From Branchiostoma floridae (lineage: Eukaryota > Chordata > Leptocardii > Amphioxiformes > Branchiostomatidae): DNA of 64,000 nt. Shown one piece after another: positions 11,509 through 25,300 of this stretch (its first letter is position 1; each line of letters opens with the position of its first letter). The notes beneath the pieces are model-generated. The model had not been told where the DNA came from, did not search any database, and was given only the letters and a program-made list of their open reading frames with translations. The stretch covers positions 4,429,298 through 4,493,297 of the forward strand of contig NC_049991.1 in the NCBI RefSeq assembly GCF_000003815.2, given 5' to 3'. The position numbers and the translations under genes were made by a program.

Positions 11509-13001
11509 GGGCCCTTCGCCCCGGTCGGAGCATAGGCCACCGATGATAGCCCTCCACTGTACCCGCCTCTGGGCCTTCTTCCTCAGATCCTGCCAGTTGT
11601 TCTAAATACTCTTCGTCTCCTCCTCCGTATCCCTTCTCCAACTGTTCTTGGGCCTTCCCCTCTTCCTTTTGCCCTGTGGGTTCCAAGTCAGAGCCTGGTG
11701 TGTGATGCTGAATGGTGGCTTCCAGAGGGTGTGGCCTATCCAGGACCACTTTCTCTTGAGGATCTGACTGACCACTGGTTTTTGTCCTGTTCTGTCCCAC
11801 AGCTGAGCTGTCCCACATGTGTTGCTGATCCTGTCTGACCACTTGATTGCAAAGATTCTTCTCAGACAGGTGTTAATGAAGGTTTGTATCCTGTGCTGCG
11901 TTGCTTTTGTTGTTCTCCAGGTCTCGGATCCATAGAGTAGTACTGACTTGACGTTGGAGTAAAAGATGCGGAGTTTGATGGCTACCCGTATCACCCTGGA
12001 GGCCCAGACGTTCTTCAGCATGATGAAAGCTGCCCTCGCTTTACCTATCCTGGCGGTAACATCCCTGTCTGTACTCCCTGACGGTCTACCACAATTCCCA
12101 GTTTTGTCCTGCATCTGCTTTTGGTTGTGTGAGAGAAGTGCCAGGTCATCGGCAAAATCTAAATCTTCGTTGTGTTGTGTCCATAATGTCCATTGGATCC
12201 CAGTTCTCTCCCCTCTTGTAGTTGTCCTCATGATCCAGTCTATTACCAGGAGAAAAAGAAATGGCGATATTAGGCAACCCTGTCGTACTCCTGTCTTCAC
12301 CTCAACGCTCTCTGTTAGCTGTCCTGCGTGGGGTACTCTGCACTTAATGTCCTTGTATGTGTTGCTGATTAGGGATATAAACTTCTGTGGTATCACGAAG
12401 TGTCCTAGTATCTTCCATAAGGTGGCCCTGTCTATGCTGTCAAAAGCATTCTCATAATCTATGAAATTGATGTACAGAGGAGAGTTACATTCCAACGACT
12501 GTTCTATTATGATGCGTAAGATGACAATCTGATCGACACAGGACCTGTTCTTGCGGAAGCCTGCCTGCTCATCTCGCAGCTTCGCATCCACTGCATCCCT
12601 CATCCTCCACTCTGAGAATTCTGTTGAAGATTTTGCCGGCTGTCGATAGCAGCACGATCCCCATATAGTTGTTACAATTACTTAGATCTCCCTTCTTTGA
12701 CAGTTTGACAAGGATGCCCTCTCTCCACTCAGAGGGAGCTTGCTCCTCTTCCCAGATCCTATTAAAAAGACTGGTGGCTCTTTTACAGGTAGGGTAGTTG
12801 ACCCTACGCCAACCCTTTTTAACCTCTTGGGTGAGGGGCAAGGTCCATCCTTTAGTGACTACCCAAGCTCCACCCCCTCATTCGAGGTTACAGAGTAGGA
12901 ATGTGGCACCTACCCCAGAACTAGGAGATTAGTACATTCGGGCTCTCACACCACGGCAAGGCGGATGGACCGGGAGCTGATGTTAGGGCATCCCCTTGAG
13001 A
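11509..13001 (-). mobile_element. 5'-truncated or internally deleted LINE with an 11-bp target-site duplication
   Basis: GTGAAAGACTT flanks the insert on both sides (11498-11508 and 13002-13012). Other array units show the same flanking sequence uninterrupted (..CGTGAAAGACTTTATTATG near 21307 and 23980), which proves an insertion. The element is on the - strand. Its 3' end (11509) follows the end of the ORF almost directly and has no poly(A). The 5' 160 bp (about 12842-13001) are non-coding. Confidence 0.9.
11602..12841 (-). pseudogene. Reverse transcriptase of a non-LTR retrotransposon, frameshifted
   Basis: Two overlapping frames together cover most of an RT domain. The upstream frame (12841-12569) has WREGILVKLSKKGDLSNCNN, typical of the RT fingers. 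The downstream frame (12603-11602) has EQAGFRKNRSC, FIDYENAFDSIDR, TGVRQGCLISPFLF, DFADDLALL (the catalytic A/D-D motif), LLYGSETW and GKRKRGRPKNSWRRD. A premature stop at 11602 interrupts the C-terminus, which would continue to about 11515 (WQDLRKKAQRRVQWR, GGLCSDRG). The frame break lies near 12,600. No endonuclease domain is present, so the copy is dead. RTE-type or another LINE clade with a short 3' tail is likely; the clade was not resolved. Confidence 0.85.
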
Positions 13002-13839
13002 GTGAAAGACTTAGAAATGTTAAATATTTTATTTTAGAACGTTTTAGAAGTGGTTATTGGTTTGATTTGGTTTACTTGGTTAGGTTGAAACAGATCTTAG
13101 TAAGTGACTGATATGTCACTGTTCTTCCTGGAGTCCGGTTGATTTGTAGAGAATGATTTGTTATTGATGCTTGGGTCTTCAGAAACATACCTCCAAACAT
13201 TAATGACGGTCTCACGTAGAGTGGCCCACTGTGCATGTCTTGGCAGGCTCTTGATTCTGGAAACAGACCTCGATCATCTATGGTGTATAAACTGTTGTCA
13301 TCTGATGTCGTCTCGACCTGGTAACAAAGAAAACCATTACAGAGACTGCTGTCATGTGACTTTCTCCATCTTATCATAGATTGTTGAATGGCATTAACTG
13401 TATGCAAGACTTACCATTGCCAAAGATTGTGATTGAAGACTTTGCCAAACATTTGTGAGTTTAAGGCAAACCTCTGTTAGACCAGTATGAAACTATGACT
13501 ATTTTATTGCTTCCCTATTTCATTCAGGGAAATATCTGTTGAAATTGTTATTGTAAGTCATCAACATTAACTATCTTCGAAAGTTTTCCTTCAAATTATC
13601 ATTTCATTTTCGCTTTATTTGTATTTCTATAAAAACATAAGCTATGAAATAGTATTACTAAGCGAGTTAACAATTAGTCCATTGGCATTTAAATGTCGTG
13701 AGCTTCATCAGACTTCGTGTTTCAAGAGAGAGCTTGTTCCATTTGATTGTACCAAGAGGCTACCATGAAATGTTTTATTTTTTTGCATATTATGTTCAGT
13801 TCCATAACCACCCGTCGCATTTCAGAAGCTGTGGGTGCA

Positions 13840-14340
13840 TCTTCAAATCAGAACTAGCTGGTTTTAGAAAAGACTACTCGTGTACTGATTATATATTTGT
13901 GTTAATACAGAAACTAGACTAAACACAGCATTGTAGCAGCTCATTTTACATGATTTTCGTTGATTTCGAGAAAGATTTTGATAGTCTGTTCGCTCACTCT
14001 GGAAGATCCTCAAACATTTGGTATCCCTACCTAAATTGTAAAAAAAACATTAGATTCGTGTATGATCATTTTGAATGCAAGGTCGATCAATAAATACATT
14101 GACGGACCCTTTGAAACTACAAACCGGGTTCAAACAAGGATATATTTCCAGTAACATTGTATCCATTAAAGTTTCCCTGTCACATACGAGAAAATAAAAG
14201 ACATACAGGAACGATCACATAATCCTAGAAGATATCAACTGTGCAGATGACCTCGCTCTACTCCTAACCAGATAAGGTGGTGCACAAGAGAAAACAGAAA
14301 GCCTCAAAATGATACCCAACACACCGGACCTCTTGTCCAA
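13840..14340 (+). pseudogene. Decayed RT fragment in array 1 unit 1
   Basis: Readable in broken frames: SELAGFRKDYSCTDYIFVL, FVDFEKDFDSL, a D-H-F-E-C-K-V-D string, and NCADDLALL near 14240. These align in order with RT motifs in the LINE at 11.5-13.0 kb but differ strongly, so they come from another LINE lineage on the opposite strand. There are several stops and indels. Confidence 0.7.
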
Positions 14341-16338
14341 AATAAAGAGGGCAAAAGACTCAAGTACTATGGGAGAGTACTGCAAACAACACCCCCCTCA
14401 TGATAAATGGAAAACCAATGAAACCACTGGCGTTTTAGTTAGGTTACCCTACCAAATATGGATATAAGTCTCTGCTTTGAAATGCACTTTCAGTTAGATG
14501 ATATAGGAATAGAGTATGACACTTAGTGATTTATTGTGATGTATATCAGTCTACCAACAGTCTGTTCCATTTAGTGCTATATTCTGAGTTAGTTTCTAGT
14601 AGATGTATGGTCCAGTATACTGGTAGTTTGTTAGTTCATCTGAATGTGTTCAATACACACTTGTTAGATCACTACGAAACTATGACATTCCCGTTCTGAT
14701 GTACGTGGTGCTGGTAGGGAGAGGCAAACGTCGTTGCATCGTAAGTAACAAACATCACCAACACCTGAACACTTTTTACACTTGGAGGTTTCCCTGCAAG
14801 ATAGTCTCCTTAGACTTTTCATTGTATGCACGTATTTACGTCCATGCCCCTTATGATTAATAAAAGTCACGTACTTTTCACTGGTGACGCCGTACATAAA
14901 CTGATCTATTGTTCAGATGCTCCCTTTGTTCTTAATGTCACTAAGAGGATGGCGCGTTTATAGTTCAATTATCAATTGCAATCAGTTCAACAATTTTGTA
15001 TCGCCAGGTCATCTCTGTTCAGCTCGGCACTACTGACATTAGGAGTCTGTCAAGCGAAATGACCCTTGAATGATCTGGAATTCCTCTGTCTAGTACTGAA
15101 TTTAAACCAATGTAGTTACACTTTTTATCATTTTCTTTGTATGGAAATTGTCAAAACAAACCAACGTACGGAGGAATCAGCTAGTGAATTGTTAGTTTGA
15201 CAAAGCCGAAAACTAAATATTCATATCATCATACTCTGAATATCAGTCATAACTTTGGAATCTCATCCTTCAGGCAATCTCTCGCATGCCCACACACTAG
15301 GCGAAAACCCGACTTTTACTGGTGCCACTTAAACGTGCTGTTATGGGGAGGTTAAACTCACATCTGAAGCTTTACTTTCTACTTCTTTAGTTTCTGTGAT
15401 GAAAAATTCCTCTAGATCCTTCTGCGAAAGTGACGTTACATTAAATACGACGCTCGTCAGGAAAGAGACAATCTCAATTACTGTCCCAGGATCAAAGGCA
15501 AAGCCGCGCATTATTCCAGTTCAGAAATTCCTCGTATACCTAACTCTCCAAGCAGAGGTTAGGCTTCGGCTGTTTTTTAAACGTTTTTTTTAGTCGTTTT
15601 TATCGGGCTTTCTATTTTGTATTTGATCTTGTTTTGTCAAAACCTAAGTTTATAAGGTTTACAGTAGTATACCTAACCTACCTTGAACTGTAAAGTATTG
15701 GTAACAATGACAAAATCATAAATAAATGAATTGGAACCATTCCTCCAGTAGGTTTATGTACAGAAAATCAAGGGCTAGAAACCATTACAGTAAAGGGATA
15801 GTCATAGCAGGATTTGTGCCCAGAACAAGGTTATTACCTGAATCGTAGTGTTTTGTCACGCGAAATACGTTATTATGTTCATTATTTTGTTTACCGAACG
15901 TTTTAGAAGTGTTTACTGGTGCTTGGTTCTTCAGAAACATACCTTTGAACATTTTTGACGGTCCCTAGTAAACTGTCAACTGATGTCGTCTCAATCTGGT
16001 AACAAAGGAAACCGTTACAGACTGTTGTTATGTGACTTTCTCTTTCTTATCATAGACGGTTAAATGGTGTCAACTGTATCCAAGACGTACGACCATCAAA
16101 GATTGTGGATGAAGACTTTACCCATCATCTATTAGTTCAAGGCAAGCCTCTGTTAGATCAGTATCAGACTATGACTCTCTAATTGCTTCACATGTTCGTT
16201 TATGGAAATATATATATATATATATATATTGAAATTGTTATTGTAAGTCATCAACATAACTATCTTCGAACGTTTTCTCTCTAATTTTCATCACCACTTT
16301 ATTTGTTTGACCAGGAGTGTACCAGGTCGAAGCTAGAC

Positions 16339-16421
16339 CTGCTTTTCAGGCAGTCTTAGACAAACATTTTAAAAACAACCTGCTTTTCAGGCAGTCTTAG
16401 ACAAACATTTTAAAAACAGCA
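16339..16421. repeat. Tandem duplication of about 42 bp
   Basis: CCTGCTTTTCAGGCAGTCTT followed by AGACAAACATTTTAAAAACA appears twice in a row. The other unit with this segment (near 26893) has a single, slightly different copy, so the duplication is private to unit 2. Confidence 0.85.
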
Positions 16422-16629
16422 ACAATACAGTAACGACACATTTCTGTAATATAAACTATGAAATAAGTTAACTACAAGTCAATTGGCATTTAAATGTCTT
16501 GATCTTCATGAGACTTCGTGTTTCAAGAGAGAGCTTGTTTCATTTGATTGTACCAAGAGGCAACCCAGAGATTGTACCATAAAATGTTTCATTTTTTTGC
16601 ACATTATGTTCAGTTGCATTACCATCCGT

Positions 16630-17085
16630 CGCATTTCAGAAGCTGTGGGTGCATCTTCAAATCAGAACTAGCTGGTTTTAGAAAATGCTACTCGTGTACT
16701 GATTATATATTTGTGTTAATACAGAAACTAGACTAAACTCAGCATTGTAGCAGCTCATTTTACATGATTTTCGTTGATTTCGAGAAAGATTTTGATAGTC
16801 TGTACCAATCCTTGCTCACTCTGGAAGATCCTCAAACATTTGGTATTCCTACATAAACATTAAATTCGTGTATGATCATTTTGAATGCAAGATCGATCAA
16901 GAAATACATTGACGGACCCTTTAAAACTACAAACCGGGTTCAAACAAGGATATATTGCCAGTAACATTGTATCAATTTAAGTTTCCCTGTCACATACGAA
17001 AAAATAAAAGACATACAGGAACGATCACATAATCCTAGAAGATATCGACTGTGCAGACGACCTCGCTCTACTCTTAATAGGGGGG
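16630..17085 (+). pseudogene. Decayed RT fragment in array 1 unit 2
   Basis: Near-copy of 13840-14340 (SELAGFRKCYSCTDYIFVL, FVDFEKDFDSL, DCADDLALLL), with different small indels. Homology stops abruptly near 17085, where the 2.1-kb insert begins. Confidence 0.7.
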
Positions 17086-17879
17086 GACACTATTTTGCAA
17101 AAATGCAGTTTTTGATGAAATACACCCCTAGAAATATGGAGACGGTCCATCTGAATATGAAAATGCAAAATTTTTGTAAATCTTTGATTGCTAACCCCCC
17201 TGTACATGCCCCCTGAAGTTTTTAAGTTGACAATGTACTAAACTAGTATAACGCTATACTACCAAACACGCTTAATGCCTTATTAATTGTACTTTGGCAT
17301 CCTTGGCAGAATATTTGACTTCAGGAGAGATCATTGTGGATATCTGAACCTCCAAATGTATTTCCCATGCAAATATGGACTATTCCAAATCAGCCCCATG
17401 GCAAAAATGGACTGATCCAAACTCAAAATTGGACGAAACGGGCTACAGGTATATTATAGTATAGTCTGTAGTCATTTCTACCAATTTTTACACTCAATCT
17501 CACAGAGGCAGTTAGCCTTGTAGGATTTTAAAACGCCCGTGGTACTCAAATACTCTGCAAAGCAGATTTCTTTGTATCCAAACGGACCATTGTTTTGAGT
17601 ATCACAAGTTTTCACATACTGAATCAGGTCCCGGTTCAGGTCCGGACCTCTGGACCTGAGACCTGCATGAACCTGAATTTCCTGTACCGTTTACCCACCC
17701 CTATTAGGCACCTCTGTAGTTACATATAACTTATGCTTTATCCTAACAAGAAATAAATAATTATGCATGTAGGTGGGGGAAAGTTGTGTTCCAACTGAAA
17801 AATTTCAGGTTGCGCACTACCTGGATTTAAAATTACGACTTACGTTGCGCCAACCAAAATGCATTTTCAAGTATGCAAG

Positions 17880-18267
17880 TGGGTATTTCGAGCACTGTTG
17901 CTGCAGGTAAAGGATGCAGCCTTCGGGTTTATCTCTAAGGAGATGTTCCAACAGACAAAGAAAGAAGAAGTCTGTAGTGCCATTGTACAAGTGTTAACCA
18001 CAATTACCAATCTAAAGTTACAAGGGTACTGAAAAAGAGAAGAGAACCTGGATCGTTCAGACAGTACAGTAGAGAAGTCAGGACAGGAGGCAGGATACCA
18101 GAGATTCTGATAGCTTGGAAGAGAAATGAAGAGGAGCTTAAGAAGCAAGGACTCATTGAGAAAGAGATTGCAAACATTGCTATTGATTGGAAGAGAGACA
18201 AATACTTACTAGTACAAACCCTGAAAACCCAAGATGGCTATTTCACATCAGCAGCAGAAGTTGATAT
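17880..18267 (+). pseudogene. Frame-broken coding-like remnant, highly charged
   Basis: Two consecutive frames read like protein. First comes VKDAAFGFISKEMFQQTKKE followed by VCSAIVQVLTTITNLKLQ. After a one-base shift near 18,018 comes LKKRREPGSFRQYSREVRTG, then ILIAWKRNEEELKKQGLIEK and IANIAIDWKRDKYLL. The second part could instead be an exon (acceptor AG at 18016-18017, donor GTAAGT at 18268), in which case the first part is separate. The family is not recognised. Residence inside a repeat insert favours a transposon-borne or retrocopied remnant. No promoter or start was seen. Confidence 0.4.
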
Positions 18268-18498
18268 GTAAGTTTAAAGCTGGCACAACTCAAAAACACA
18301 GCCCTGTCACTACCCATAACCACAAAAACTCAATCTGCGGTCAACCTAAAATTGTACTTGAACAATGTTACACGCCATTGACACCATCGATGAGTGTAAA
18401 TTTGACTATGGTTCTTTTGATTCTGTTGTAATTAGATGTACCAATAAAACATTGTTGAAATTCAGTATCGCAGGCATCTTGCTTACAATGAGAGATAT

Positions 18499-18860
18499 CA
18501 GGGCTCAAAATACTACCTGCTTAATATGCAGGTTAGTGCAGGTAAAATTGGAGCTGTGCAGGTATTTTTGATGTCTACCTGCACCTACCCTGCACTGGTC
18601 CCAAATACTAGGCTTTATACATAAACGTCATATGATGTAGGTGTACTGGGATTGTTATTAGCTGCATTGAATGTTACCACTACCACCTATGTCAAGTAAT
18701 ATTCTGCAGAAAAGAAAAAATAGCAATGGTTCCTGAACAATTTTAGTATGAACTATACTTCCAAAATTCAGAGTGGTACAGGTAAAAATTGTCTGGTGCA
18801 GGCTATTTTCAATGTTAGCTGCACCAGTGCAGGTATGCAGAAAAAGTATTTCAAGCCTTG
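18499..18860. mobile_element. hAT-like MITE with internal TGCAGGT repeats
   Basis: The ends CAGGGCTCAAAATAC (18499-18513) and GTATTTCAAGCCTTG (18846-18860) are inverted with three mismatches. CAGRGCT..AAA is a common hAT terminus. The interior has many CCTGCA/TGCAGG words in both orientations and can fold on itself. No convincing 8-bp duplication was seen. Confidence 0.55.
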
Positions 18861-19224
18861 GATATAGTATGTACATGTACAAGAGAACCTAGTAGTAGAG
18901 ACAAAAGTCAACTGTTGCTTTTCTGTCCATACTTGACGAGATATATACAAAAACACTGGTTTTAAGCTTGGTAAAAAAAACTGTGTTTTTGTAACCTTGA
19001 AACAATTGAAGTTGCCCAATTCCTTGGCATCGAGTTTCTTAGAATTTTACCACTATTCTTGTGAAACTGAAGACACTCTGTAGTTGATTTGGGTACTCTT
19101 TATTATTCTGAGCACTTTTCGAATTACAGCCCTACCGTGACTTCCCTGTTTTTGGCCAAATAATGGAAATTCGCCCCAATACTTGCTGCCCTGTTGCCAT
19201 GGCAACCAATAATATTAAGCCAAA

Positions 19225-19345
19225 AGCTGAATGCAAAGTCGATCATAACAATACATTGACGGACACTTTGAAAGTACATACCAGCGTCAAACAAGGATAT
19301 ATTGTCCTTAACATTGTATACATTAAAGTTTCAATAAAGTTTTTC
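19225..19345 (+). pseudogene. Short RT fragment at the start of array unit 3
   Basis: ECKVDHNNTLTDTLKVHT then SVKQGYIV corresponds to the segment of the RT palm that in the LINE at 12.2 kb reads KCRVPH...VKTGVRQG. It is the continuation of the RT fragment interrupted at 17085. Confidence 0.65.
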
Positions 19346-22300
19346 TGTCACGTAATACAAAATAAAACTTTAAAAAACATCACCGATTCCTGGATAGTTT
19401 TGTACATTTTGAGGTATCCCCGCAAGCTCAGACTTTTCATTGTATGCATGTATTTACGTTCATGCCCCTTATGATTAACAGTAGTCACGTACTTTTCACT
19501 GGTGACGCCGTACATAAACTGATCTATTGTTCAGGTGCTCCTTTTGTTCTTAATGTCACCGACAGGATGGTGCGGTTATAGTTCATTACGTCCAATTATC
19601 AATTGCAATCAGTTCAACGCTTCTCTATGGCCACGACATCTCTGTTCAGCTCAGTGCTACTGACATTAGGAGTCTGTCAAGCGAAATGACCCTTGAATGA
19701 TCTGAAATACCTCTGTGTAGTACTGAATTTAAACCAAAGTAGTTACACTTTTTATTATTATCTTTGTATGGAAATTGTCAAAACAAATCAATGTAAGGAG
19801 GAATCAGCTAGTGAATTGTTAGTTTGACAAAGCCGCAGACTAAATATTCATATTGTCATACTCTGAATATCAGTCATAACTTTGGAATCTCATCCTTCAG
19901 GCAATCTTTCGCATGCGCACACACTAGGCGTAAACCCGACTTTTACTGGTGCCACTTAAACGTGTTGTTATGAGGAGGTTAAAGTCACATCTGAAGCTTT
20001 ACTTTCTACTTCGTTTGTCTCTGTGACGAATAATTCCTTGAGACTTTAATGCGATAGCGATGTTACATTAAACACGACGCTCATCAGGAAAGGGACAATC
20101 TCAATTACTATCCCAGGATCAAAGGCAAAGCCGCGCATTATTCCAGTTCAGAAATTCCGCGTATACCTTACTCTCCAAGCAGAGGTTAGGCTCCGGCTGT
20201 TTTTAAACGTTTTTTTAGTCGTTTTATGGGACTTTTTATTTTGTATTTTATCTTGTTTTGTCAAAACCTAAGGTTAATAAGGTCTACAGTAGTATACCTA
20301 ACCTACCTTGAACTGCAAAGTATTGGTAACAATGCTAAAATGAATAATACATGAACGAGTTAAGACATTTGTTGGGACCGTTCCTGCTGTACTTTTATGT
20401 ACGGAACATCAAGGGCTAGAACCTTTACAGTAAAGTAATAGTCGTAGCAGTCTTTGTGCTCAGAAGAAATTTTATTAGCTGAATCGTATTGTTCTGTCAC
20501 GTCTAAGACCATATCGTTCATTTGTTTACCACCCGAATGTTTTTACTTTTTGTATTTATTGGTGCTTGGTTCCTCAGAAACATACCTTTAAACATTATTG
20601 ATAGTGTCCCATGGAGTCGTCCACTGCACATGTCATGGCTGTTCCTTGATGTTGAATCCTCAGGACCACATTATTCTCCAGACCCAGAAGTGATGGCAAA
20701 CTGTTTGCTGCTACTTCATCCTTAGTGTAGACATTTGTCATCTGTTGTTTTCTCGACCTGGTAACAAATAAAAGCTTGAAACCTTAGGATTTTTTAAAGC
20801 GAAATGACCCTTGAATGATATCTGGAATACATCTGTCTAGTATTGATTTAAACCGATATAAAATTTATGATGATTCTGTTTGTATGAAATTGGTCAACAA
20901 AAACCAATGTCAAGAGAAAGCAATAAGAGTAGAATCATTGTACAGCATTTTGGAAACTCCAGTATAGAGGTAGGTCTTCTTAATCTTATCAACATGCCAA
21001 GACGCCGAGTCATCTTACTGCACAATGTATCAATATGCTCTGCATAACATAGATTTGCACGGAGTTATCACTTTCGACAGCTTTTGTCCAATCGTGATTG
21101 TCAGGTTTGGAGGAGACATAACCGTTATATTAGTACCCGATAGAATCCATTGGATTTTAGTGGTTTTCAGTTTAGTTAGCACATTTGTTTGAACCATTCC
21201 TCCTGTAAGGGTATGTGCAGGACATCATGGGCCAGAAAGTTTTACATAAAAGGAAAAGTGATCTTTGTGCTCAGAACAAGTATTATTACCTGGATCATAT
21301 TGTTTTGTCTCGTGAAAGACTTTATTATGTTCATTATTTGGTTAACCAAATTTTTTTCAGAAGTGGTTATTGGTTTGGTTTGGTTTGATACAGATCTCCG
21401 TTTATGATTAACATGTCATTATTCTTCCTGTTGTACGGGTCATTTGAAGAGAATAATTTGTTATTGGTACTTGGTTCTTCGGAAACATACCTCTAAAAAT
21501 TATTGGCGCTCCATCGTTAAGTGGTCCACTGTGCATGACAGGTTCTTGATTCTGGATACAGACCTCGATCATCTATGGTGTAGACTGTTATCAACTGATG
21601 TCGTCTCGACCTGGTAACAAAGGAAACCGTTATAGACTGTTGTTATGTGACTTTCTCCTTCATATTATGGATGGTTGGATGATGTCAACTGTATCCAAGA
21701 CTTACGACTGCCAAAAATGATGGTTGACGACTTTTCCCATCATCTGTGAGTTTAAGGCAAACCTCTATTAGACCAGTATCAGACTATGACTTTCTAATTG
21801 TTTCAGTTGTTCGAATACGGAAATATACATTGAAATCGTTATTGTTAGTTACAACATTAAATATCTTCGAACGTTTTCCATCGAGTTTTCATTTCACTTG
21901 TTTGTTCAACTAGGAGTGTACACTGAGGGCGAGCTCAATATACCAGTATACCAGCAGTTAGTTAGTTAGTTCATCTGAGTTCAATGAACATTTAAGACCA
22001 CAACGAAACTATGACTTTCCCGTTGTGTTATTTGGGTATTTAGGGCCGATAAGGAACAGGAAACGTCATTGAAATACCAGGATACTTTTGTACATTTGGA
22101 GGTTACCCTAGAAGTTCAGATTTTTCATTGTATGCTCATACTCTCGTTCATGCCCCTTATGATTGATAGTAGTCACGTAATTTTCACTGGTGACGCCGTA
22201 CATAAACGGACCTATTGTTCAGGTGCTCCCCTTGTTCTTAATGTCACCGAGAGGATGTTGTGTTTATAGTTAATTGCGTACAATTATTGATTTCAATCAG

Positions 22301-25300
22301 TTCAACAATTTTCTATGGCCATGACATCTCTGTTCTGAGCTCGGCGCTAGCGACATTAGGAGTCTGTCATGCGAAATGACCCTTGAATGATCTGAAATAC
22401 CTCTGTCTAGTACTGAATTTAAACCAATGTTACACTTTTTATCACTTTCTTTTTATGAAAATGATCAAAACAAACCAATGTAAGGAGGAATCAGCTAGTG
22501 TATTGTTAGTTTGACAAAGCCGCAAACTAAATATTCATATTGTCATACTCTGAATATCAGTCATAACTTTGGAATCTCATCCTTCAGGCAATCTCTCGCA
22601 TGCGCACACACTAGGCGTAAACCCTACTTTTACTGGTTATGGATAGGTTAAACTCTCTTCTGAAGCTTTAATTTCTACTTCTTTAGTTTCTGTGATGAAA
22701 AATTCCTCTAGACCCTTCTGCGAAGTGACGTCACATTAAATACGACGCTCGTCAGGAAAGGGAACAATCTCAATTACTATCCCAGGATCAAAGGCAAAGC
22801 CGCGCATTATTCCAGTTCAGAAATTCCGCGTATACCTTACTCTCCAAGCAAAGGTTAGGCTCCGGCTGTTTTTTTAACGTTTTTTTAGTCGTTTTTATCG
22901 GACTTTCTATTTTGTATTTTATCTTGTTTTGTCAAAACCTAAGGTTTATAAGGTTTGCCGTAGTATACCAAACCTACCTTGAACTGCAAAGTAATAATGC
23001 TAAAATGAATAATACATAAACGAGTTAAGACATTTGTTGGGACCGTTCCTGCTGTACGTTTATGTACGGAACATCAAGGGCTAGAACCTTTACAGTAAAG
23101 TAATAGTCGTAGCAGTCTTTGTGCTCAGAAGAAATTTTATTAGCTGAATCGTATTGTTCTGTCACGTCTAAGACCATATTGTTCATTTGTTTACCGAATG
23201 TTTTTACTTTTTGTATTTATTGGTGCTTGGTTCCTCAGGAACATACCTCTAAACGTTATTGATGGTGTCCCATGAAGTCGTCCACTGCACGTGGCATGGC
23301 TGTTCCTTGATGTTGAATCCTCAGGACCACATTCTTCTCTAGACCCAGAAATGATGGCAAACTGTTTGCTGCTACTTTATTCTTAGTGTAGACAGTTGTC
23401 ATCTGTTGTTTTCTCGACCTGGTAACAAATAAAAGCTTGAAACCTTCGGATTTTTTAAAGCGAAATGACCCTTGAATGATATCCCGAATGCATCTGTCTA
23501 GTATTGATTTTAACCGATATAAAATTATGATGATTCTGTTTGTATGAAATTGGTCAACAAAAACCAATGTCAAGAGAAAGCATTAAGAGTAGAATCATTG
23601 TACAGCATTTTGGAAACTCCAGTATAGAGGTAGGTCTTCTTAAGCTTATTAACATGCCAAGACGCCGAGTCATCTTACTGCACAATGTATCAATATGGAC
23701 TGCATAACATAAATTTGCACGGAGTTATAATTTTGACAGCTTTTGTCCAATCGTGATTGTCAGGTTAGGAGGAGACATAACCGTTATATTAGTACCCGAT
23801 AAAATCCATTGGATTTTACTGGTTTTCAGTTTTAGTTAGGACCTTTGTTTGAACCATTTCTCCTGTAAGGGTATGTGCAGGACATCATGGGCCAGAAACT
23901 TTTACATAAAAGTAAAAGTGATCATTGTGCTCAGAACAAGTATTATTACCTGGATCGTATTATATATTGTTTTGTCACGTGAAAGACTTTATTATGTTCA
24001 TCATTTTGTTAACCAAATTTTTTCAGAAGTGGTTATTGGTTTGGTTTGGTTTGATACAGATCTCCATTTATGATTAACATGTCATTATTCTTCCTGTTGT
24101 ACGGGTTATTTGAAGAGAATAATCTGTTATTGGTGCTTGGTTCTTCGGAAACATACCTCAAAAATTATTGGCGCTCCATCGTTATTAAGTGGTCCGCTGT
24201 GCATGACAGGTTTTTGATTCTGGAAACAGACCTCGATCATCTATGATGTAGACTGTTATCAACTGATGTCGTCTCGACCTGGTAACAAAGGAAACCGTTA
24301 CAGACTGTTGTTATGTGACTTTCTCCTTCTTATTATGGATGGTTGAATGGTGTCAACTGTATCCAAGACTTGCGACTGCCAAAAATGATGGTTGACGACT
24401 TTTCCCATCATCTGTGAGTTTAAGGCAAACCTCTATTAGGCCAGTATCAGACTACCACTTTCTAATTGCTTCACTTGTTCGAATACGGAAATATACATTG
24501 AAATCGTTATTGTTAGTCATCAACATTAAATATCTTCGAACGTTTTTCATCAAGTTTCTATTTCACTTATTTGTTAAACTAGGAGTGTACACTGAGGGCG
24601 AGTTCAATATACCAGTATACCAGCAGTTAGTTAGTTAGTTCATCTGAGTTCAATGAACATTTTTAGACCACAACAAAACTATGACTTTCCCGTTGTGTTA
24701 TTTGGGCATTTAAGGCCGATAAGGAGCAGGAAATGTCATTGAAATACCAGGATACTTTTGTACATTTGGAGGTTACCCTAGAAGTTCAGATTTTTCATTG
24801 TATGCTCATAATCTCGTTTATGCCCCTTATGACTAATCGTAGTCACGTAATTTTCACTGGTGACGCCGTACATAAACGGACCTATTGTTCATGTGCTCCC
24901 TTTGTTCTTAATGTCACCGAGAGGATGTTGTGTTTATAGTTAATTGCGTACAATTATTGATTTCAATCAGTTCAACAATTTTCTATGGCCATGACATCTC
25001 TGTTCTGAGCTCGGCGCTAGCGACATTAGGAGTCTGTCATGCGAAATGACCCTTGAATGATCTGAAATACCTCTGTCTAGTACTGAATTTAAACCAATGT
25101 TACACTTTTTATTATTTTCTTTGTATGAAAATGATCAAAACAAAGCAATGTTAGGAGGAATCAGCTAGTAAATTGTTAGTTTGACAAAGCCGCAAACTAA
25201 ATATTCATATTGTCATACTCTGAATATCAGTCATAACTATGGAATCTCATCCTTCAGGCAATCTCTCGCATGCGCACACACTAGGCGAAAACCCGACTTT

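Larger units (their letters stand above)
17086..19220. other. Insert in array unit 2, mixed repeats
   Basis: Sequence absent from the other four units. It contains short ATGCAAAAATGGACT-type degenerate repeats (17.09-17.42 kb), a frame-broken coding-like block (17.88-18.27 kb) and a hAT-like MITE (18.50-18.86 kb). Array homology resumes near 19,220 inside an RT fragment. Confidence 0.6.
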
